Part shown: piece by piece, positions 58,925-64,000 of the stretch
Position numbering within the stretch: the stretch's first letter is position 1
How the letters are laid out: each line of letters starts with the position of its first letter
Assembly (NCBI RefSeq): GCF_036323735.1
Contig: NC_086020.1
Location: 88,174,210 to 88,238,209 of the forward strand
Length of the DNA: 64,000 bases
Reading direction: 5' to 3'
From: Rattus norvegicus
Taxonomy: Eukaryota > Chordata > Mammalia > Rodentia > Muridae
Translations under genes and position numbers: made by a program
The notes under the pieces: generated by a model
The model's input: the letters and a program-made list of their open reading frames with translations, nothing else
The model's database searches: none
Told to the model about the DNA's origin: nothing

Positions 58925-59060
58925 TGTGATTGCTTGTTTGTTTGTTTGGTTGGTTGTTGGTTTTTCAAGACAGGGTTTTACTGTGAAATTCTGGCTATCC
59001 TGAAATTCACTCTGTTGACCAGGCTTGGCTCAGACTCAGAGATCTGTCTGCTTCTGCCTC
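58925..59060 (-). mobile_element. B1 SINE, antisense, 5'-truncated
   Basis: TTTGTTTGTTTGGTTGG (tail complement) followed by TTTTTCAAGACAGGGTTTTAC, CTGGCTATCCTGAAATTCAC, GACCAGGCTTGGCTC and TCTGTCTGCTTCTGCCTC is the B1 (7SL-derived) reverse complement. The match ends at about 59060, so the B1 5' end is missing. Confidence 0.85.
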
Positions 59061-60716
59061 ATTCTTTCTCTTGAACCATGTCTATCAGGCTGACTTTAGT
59101 TGTATTTGCTGAAGTGGAAGTATGACTTACGTTAGACTAGCAAAGGAACAACACACTGTGACAAACAGGATCAAAGAGTTGGCCTTTTTCCAATTCTTTT
59201 TATTCTTTAAGAGACTGCGGTCAAAAGGTAGTTGAACTTTGCCAAAGTGAGAACTAAAGATGTTGCAGGTGGAGGTCACACACAGCCCATGCATCCCTAG
59301 TGAGGGCTGAAGTATGTCATTCTCTTACCAAAGCACGCATGGCTAGAAACCACTTGCTTTAATCTCGTGTGACATGTCTGTATTCAAAGGCTTCACAGAT
59401 GCTTTTAAAAATAGGCATTTCTTTCAAATTAATACCACAAAGCTATTCATTAAATGTCCCTCAACTTAAAAAAAACAAAACTCTATAGCACATTCTCTGC
59501 AAGGTTTGAAGCTGATTTACTATGAATGAAAACACTCATCTACCACGGAAAAAAGAAAGAATAAATGTCTCCCAACAGTAGGCTCTTTTCTTCCTTCCTT
59601 TCTTCCTTCCTTCATTCCTTCGTTCCTTCCCTCCCTCCCTTCCTTCTTCCCTTTCTTCTATCCTTCCCTCCCTTTTCAGGTGTTAGAAATTTAGGAAGGT
59701 GTATCTCAAGCTGTAGTTTGTTTGAAAATCTATTGGAAATTTACCCACCTTTTCTTCAAAGGAATATCTTCTCTTTATGTATTCCCTGATAACCCATGTT
59801 GGAACATTTACTGTCTAAGGAAAGATACAAAAAAAAACTGCTCTTATCTAGGTATAACATTCCTTCCCCAGAAATATTTTTAGACACATCAAGAAGTGTT
59901 ATATCTGACTTAGTGTCTGTTTTGTATATAGATATTGACATTGCTTTCCCCCAAAATATCATAGCTGCAAATTATTTGATGAATATATACTATACCATAT
60001 ACATGTAACGTGTATACATTGAGGTATATTGTGCTTTGCCATGTATGATATTTTAGTTGAGAACAGACTACATAATCACAATGGTTCAGTAACATTATAA
60101 TGGATGTATAAAATAACACATTTGTGATAATTTGAGCATACATAAGTTTACTGAGCTCCCAGGCATGTACGCATAGCATGTAAATTATATGCAGAAATGA
60201 TAGCAATTCCTGATAAATCACTGATTTATGTGTTCACTATACATAACTTTATTTCAAGTTTTATTTTATACAAGATTCCTTGTACTTAGTAACTGTGATG
60301 CGGTCCAGGGTACAGCTTCATTTCATTTCATCTGTTGATTGCATCAGGATCCTATCTTATGTCTACCCTATGCCATCAAGGTTTGTGTAAGATTAATGTG
60401 ACTCTCACAGTTTAAAAATGAATTAGGATAAGTAGTACAGAATGTGTCAGCATCATTAAACTTCAAGACAGCTTTAGTCTAAACATTTATGCACATACTA
60501 ATATCACAGTACAAATATATCTAAGTATGTGCTGGGACCAGAGGTGTACCAAACATTCCCAGAGCAGATATGTTCTAAGTCACAGCTCAGAAGTCAGTCT
60601 TCTAGGATAGCGGACATGCCAAGCATGATAATTATAGCCATGTTGTAAAGACATGATTAGAAAACATAACTTGGTTTTCCATAAATATGTACCTATTGAC
60701 TTTTAAAACTAAACCT
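59061..60716. other. No recognised gene; (TTCC)n tract inside
   Basis: Mostly unrecognised AT-rich sequence around a TTCC-rich tract at 59585-59680. Confidence 0.5.
59585..59680. repeat. (TTCC)n imperfect tract
   Basis: TTCC and CTCC units with interruptions. Confidence 0.9.
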
Positions 60717-61080
60717 AAAAGCTGGAAAGACTATTCAATAGGTATAAAGGCTTCCTGTGCAAGCCTAATGAACTGAGTTCAATCCCTAGAACCCATGGCC
60801 TTTTGCCAAGACCTAAACCATAACTGAAAATTTTCTTCATGCACCATATGTGCATCTTGACATCTGAGGGCCAACACACACACACACACACACACAATCA
60901 CAGACACACATAGTCAAATACACAGAGTCACACAAACATAGACAAACACATATACAGACACATGCATAGATACACACACAGAGACACAGGCAGACATATA
61001 CAGAGACACACACATACACACACACACACACACAGAGAGAAAGAGAGAGAGAAAGACATACACATAAAGACATACACAAA
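60717..61080 (+). mobile_element. Diverged B3/B4-class SINE with long CA-rich tail
   Basis: The head AAAGCTGGAAAGACTATTC is a diverged SINE start, with the B-box-like GAGTTCAATCCCTAG near 60775-60790. It runs into imperfect CA repeats from 60879, with GA-rich sequence near 61035-61055. Confidence 0.55.
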
Positions 61081-61599
61081 CATACACTAATTTTAATAAT
61101 GAATAAAATTAAATTAAAACAACAGTAAAGCTAAAACAGCCAATCATAAAATTTCTGAAAAAAAAGATTGTGTCTTCAAGTTATTATGTAAGGAGCAAGG
61201 CTGCTGAAGGAGGAAGAATCACTCATCTTTGGGGACATGCACACTGGGAGGTTCCTCATGGCCCAGTAGATGGTCACATGCCCATGTGAATATAGGCGCA
61301 TAAAACATTCTCAGGGTCATAAATATCAATAAAGAAGAACATGATATTCGGTGGGAAATGTGGAGTAAAGGTTCTACTAGGAGTTGGAGGAAAATACTGA
61401 TGGACTAACATGATCAAAATTCACTGTACAAAAATGAGTCTATCATTAATGAACTATATTACCTAAAAATAAAATTAAGAAATTCTATAAATTAATTCTC
61501 ACACAATTCTAAAGTACTTAGTATTATCTGAAAATATGAGTATGTAATAAAATTGAGGTCACATCAAACAAAAAGAGAAGGCTTGGAACAAGACCTGAC
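61081..61599. other. No recognised feature
   Basis: AT-rich spacer before the Lx fragment. Confidence 0.45.
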
Positions 61600-62445
61600 T
61601 CTATAGACAATGTACTCATTTCAATATGGAGGACATCTGTGGGTCAGGGAGGTTCCTGGAAGTCTATTGGGATGACCCTGACTGAAACTCCTAGCAGCTG
61701 GGGACACAGAGACTGAAATGGCCACCTCCTGTAGGCAGGTAGGAATTCCAGTGGAGACAACAACCCACTCACAAAACCTTTGACCCAAAATTTGTCCTGA
61801 CTACAAGATGTCTAGGGATAAAGCTGGAGAAGAGATTGAGGGAATGATCAATCAATGACTTGCCCACCTCAGGACTCATCCCACGGGAGAGAACCAAACT
61901 CTATTAATGACACTACTATGCTTGCAGACAGAAGCCTAGCTGTCCTCTGAAAGGCTTCATCCAGTAGTTCAAGGAGTTTTCTGAAAGAGCAGGGTGAAGG
62001 ATTGAGGGAGACAGAGAAATCAAGGACAGCACAAGAAGACATACAGAGTAAACTAACCTGGGACCAGGGAGACTCATAGAGACTGAACCACCAAATAAAG
62101 AGCATGCATGGACCGGACCTAAGCCCCTTATACATATGTAGCAGATGTGCAACTTGTTCATCATGTAGGTCCCTAATAACTGGAGTAGGGGCTATCTTTG
62201 ACCTTATTGCCTGTCTTTGGATCCCCTTCCCCTATCTGGGCTGCCTTGTTTGGCCTCAGTGTTGATCTTAGTCCTGCTGTGACTGAATGTGTCAGGGCAA
62301 GTTGGTACTCATGGTGGCCTCCCTTACTCTACAGGTTTATGGGGGAGGGGAGTGTGAGGGTAAATCTTGGAGGACAGGAGGAAGGGTTTGCAATCAAGAT
62401 ATAATGTGAATAAATGAATAAATTAATGAATAAACGTTTTGTACT
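61600..62445 (+). mobile_element. Old L1 (Lx-type) 3' UTR, sense
   Basis: Parts such as CAGTAGTTCAAGGAGTTTTC, TAACCTGGGACCAGGGAGAC, CTCATAGAGACTGAACCACC, GAGCATGCATGGACCGGACC and a purine-rich stretch near 62340-62390 follow the order of murine Lx 3' UTRs, ending with AAATGAATAAATTAATG. Diverged, no coding sequence. Confidence 0.7.
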
Positions 62446-64000
62446 CTTAACTAGTTTTATAGACTAAGAATTTTCTATTATGTTTCCCAGTGGCCTGTGA
62501 ACTTCACCCAGCACTGTCTTGCAAGTACATGCACATATGCAATGTGAGGATCATGGTTCTGCACCTCCCTGCAAATTGTATTCATCTGCTTTGATTACCA
62601 TAAAGTGCATGAGTTTATAGTCAGTACCCTGTGTCTCTCATGCCTGCCTGCTCTCTCTTTTTTCCTCGTTGGTTTATTTATATCTCCGGTTCACTGCAAA
62701 TCTTCAAACAACAGACATATCACTGTTTACATGTCTGTTCCGCTTGAGTTATATTGGGTTATCTAGTGTTTGGTTTATGATTCAAAATTCAAAGGGGTAG
62801 AGAGGGTCAGCAAAGACAATTCCCTTAACCTAATGTCTTTTCCTGTTAGAATAGCACTTAATTTGTACAATGTTTTTCTGTACTCTTCTTCGTGGGTTTA
62901 CTTAAAAGAATTTGCAGAAGATAATTTAAAGGAAAGACAGAGTGAGAATTCAACCAGTCTATTCAATAGAACATCATTAATAGCAAAATGTTAAATAATG
63001 TGTTTTTCTCATAATAATAAGTTAATCAATATATTTATGGGCTCAAATTATGTTTGATATATTTATTTTTAATGGGGGATGTTTTATAATCCATACACCC
63101 TACCATTTTTTATCCTATTCAAGGTTTTATAAAAATGTAGCAAGAAAATGTATTTAACAATAATTACAAATAGGCCACATTACAACTATTATCATCTGTG
63201 ATCATCATTCCCAATCTAAATTGTTCCTAATATGACTGATTATTTGGGATCAGTATCCAATCATCATAGCTGAGCAATAACTTCTTCTCTTAAGAAAAAG
63301 GATGCTTGAACTGATGGAAGAAAAAACTGAATGAAGCAGCAGCATCAATCTTCCCTATTAAAAGACTATTGCCTGGCCATCTCATGGTGTATACTTGTAC
63401 ATGTTTTCAGCAGTAGTGCTGAAAATTCCATCATATACAATAAGCTGTATTTCTTTAGATTGTATGTAGTTTGATAAAATTTAGCCTATTTTTGTATCTA
63501 TAGAACATTATTTTAGCAATGTAGCTATTTTGATACATGCCTTTTAAAGGAATTAAAAGTCTACGAACATAGATGGTTTATATTCAATTTTCATCATTTT
63601 CTTTACCAAATTTGACACTTAGGTAAGTTGAAAAGGGCTAGATTGAGCACATCTTAAAATAACCAAAATGCTTATTTTACCTCTATTTACCCAACATCAA
63701 TGTTATTTCACTGTCTAACTAGATCTTTTTGTAATCTATGTTTTGGTCTTATTTTTCTAAATTCTATGATATATTCCTTTGATCCACACATCATGTAGCA
63801 AGCAACTTATGACCTAATTTCCACATATAAGTTCTGAGACAAGAGTAATTAGACAATAGTCATGATATTTATGACCTCAGTTTGTATAAGAATACCTGCC
63901 AATTAAACATTTCCAAGAAATATGTGTTTGCCTCAATAACCCTGTGTGACATTGGACTCAGTTCCTGGGAGGGAGCTCCTGTAAGGAGTATGCATTGGAC
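62446..64000. other. Sequence without recognised genes
   Basis: About 1.55 kb of AT-rich DNA running to the window end. No frame, repeat or RNA gene is recognised. Confidence 0.5.

Overview
This window reads as rodent nuclear DNA, most likely rat (Rattus). The organism call rests on the L1 (LINE-1) copies, whose ORF1 N-terminus and 5' UTR look like rat L1 rather than mouse A, Tf or Gf types, and on B1, B2 and B3 SINEs, rodent LTRs and long (TG)n tracts. All family names come from recognition by eye; no database search was possible. I found no host gene exon, tRNA, rRNA or CRISPR array. The stretch looks like an intergenic or deep intronic accumulation of retroelements, with roughly 40 percent of it L1-derived.

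Layout. 1-4605: minus-strand L1, complete at its 5' side and cut by the window edge on its 3' side. 5130-5700: probable antisense LTR. 9476-14640: older minus-strand L1 with a tandem-monomer 5' UTR. 15370-15960: old Lx-type L1 3' fragment. 16156-16810: long degenerate TG/TCTG tract. 16860-18150: two LTR-like blocks. 20850-21570: Lx-type 3' UTR split by an insert. 22305-23308: two B2 SINEs with clear target-site duplications (TSDs). 26618-34945: nested L1 pile-up (L1 next to L1, then a B2 and another L1 inside it). 35215-35640: repeat related to the one near 5.2-5.7 kb. 36496-37661: long, nearly perfect inverted repeat. 41358-44867: chimeric retro-insertion. 50624-53799: 5'-truncated minus-strand L1 with TSDs. 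54-64 kb: small L1 pieces, SINEs, microsatellites and sequence in which I recognise nothing.

Two objects stand out. First, at 41370-44855 the complete 5' half of an L1 (5' UTR, intact 373-codon ORF1, first 131 codons of ORF2) is joined to about 1.2 kb of non-L1 sequence. That sequence ends in AATAAA plus an A-rich tail and resembles a cellular mRNA 3' UTR. The whole chimera lies between one pair of 12-bp TSDs, so it most likely entered as a single event, for example by template switching during target-primed reverse transcription. Second, 36496-36836 and 37321-37661 are 341-bp inverted arms with only four mismatches by my reading, around a 484-bp spacer. The arms match no mobile element I recognise.

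The elements act together only historically. L1 ORF1p and ORF2p mobilise L1, B2 and stray mRNAs, and most TSD edges here carry the TT/AAAA-like nick site expected of L1 endonuclease. Every L1 whose ORF2 can be followed is broken. The only intact L1 reading frame is ORF1 at 42075-43196.
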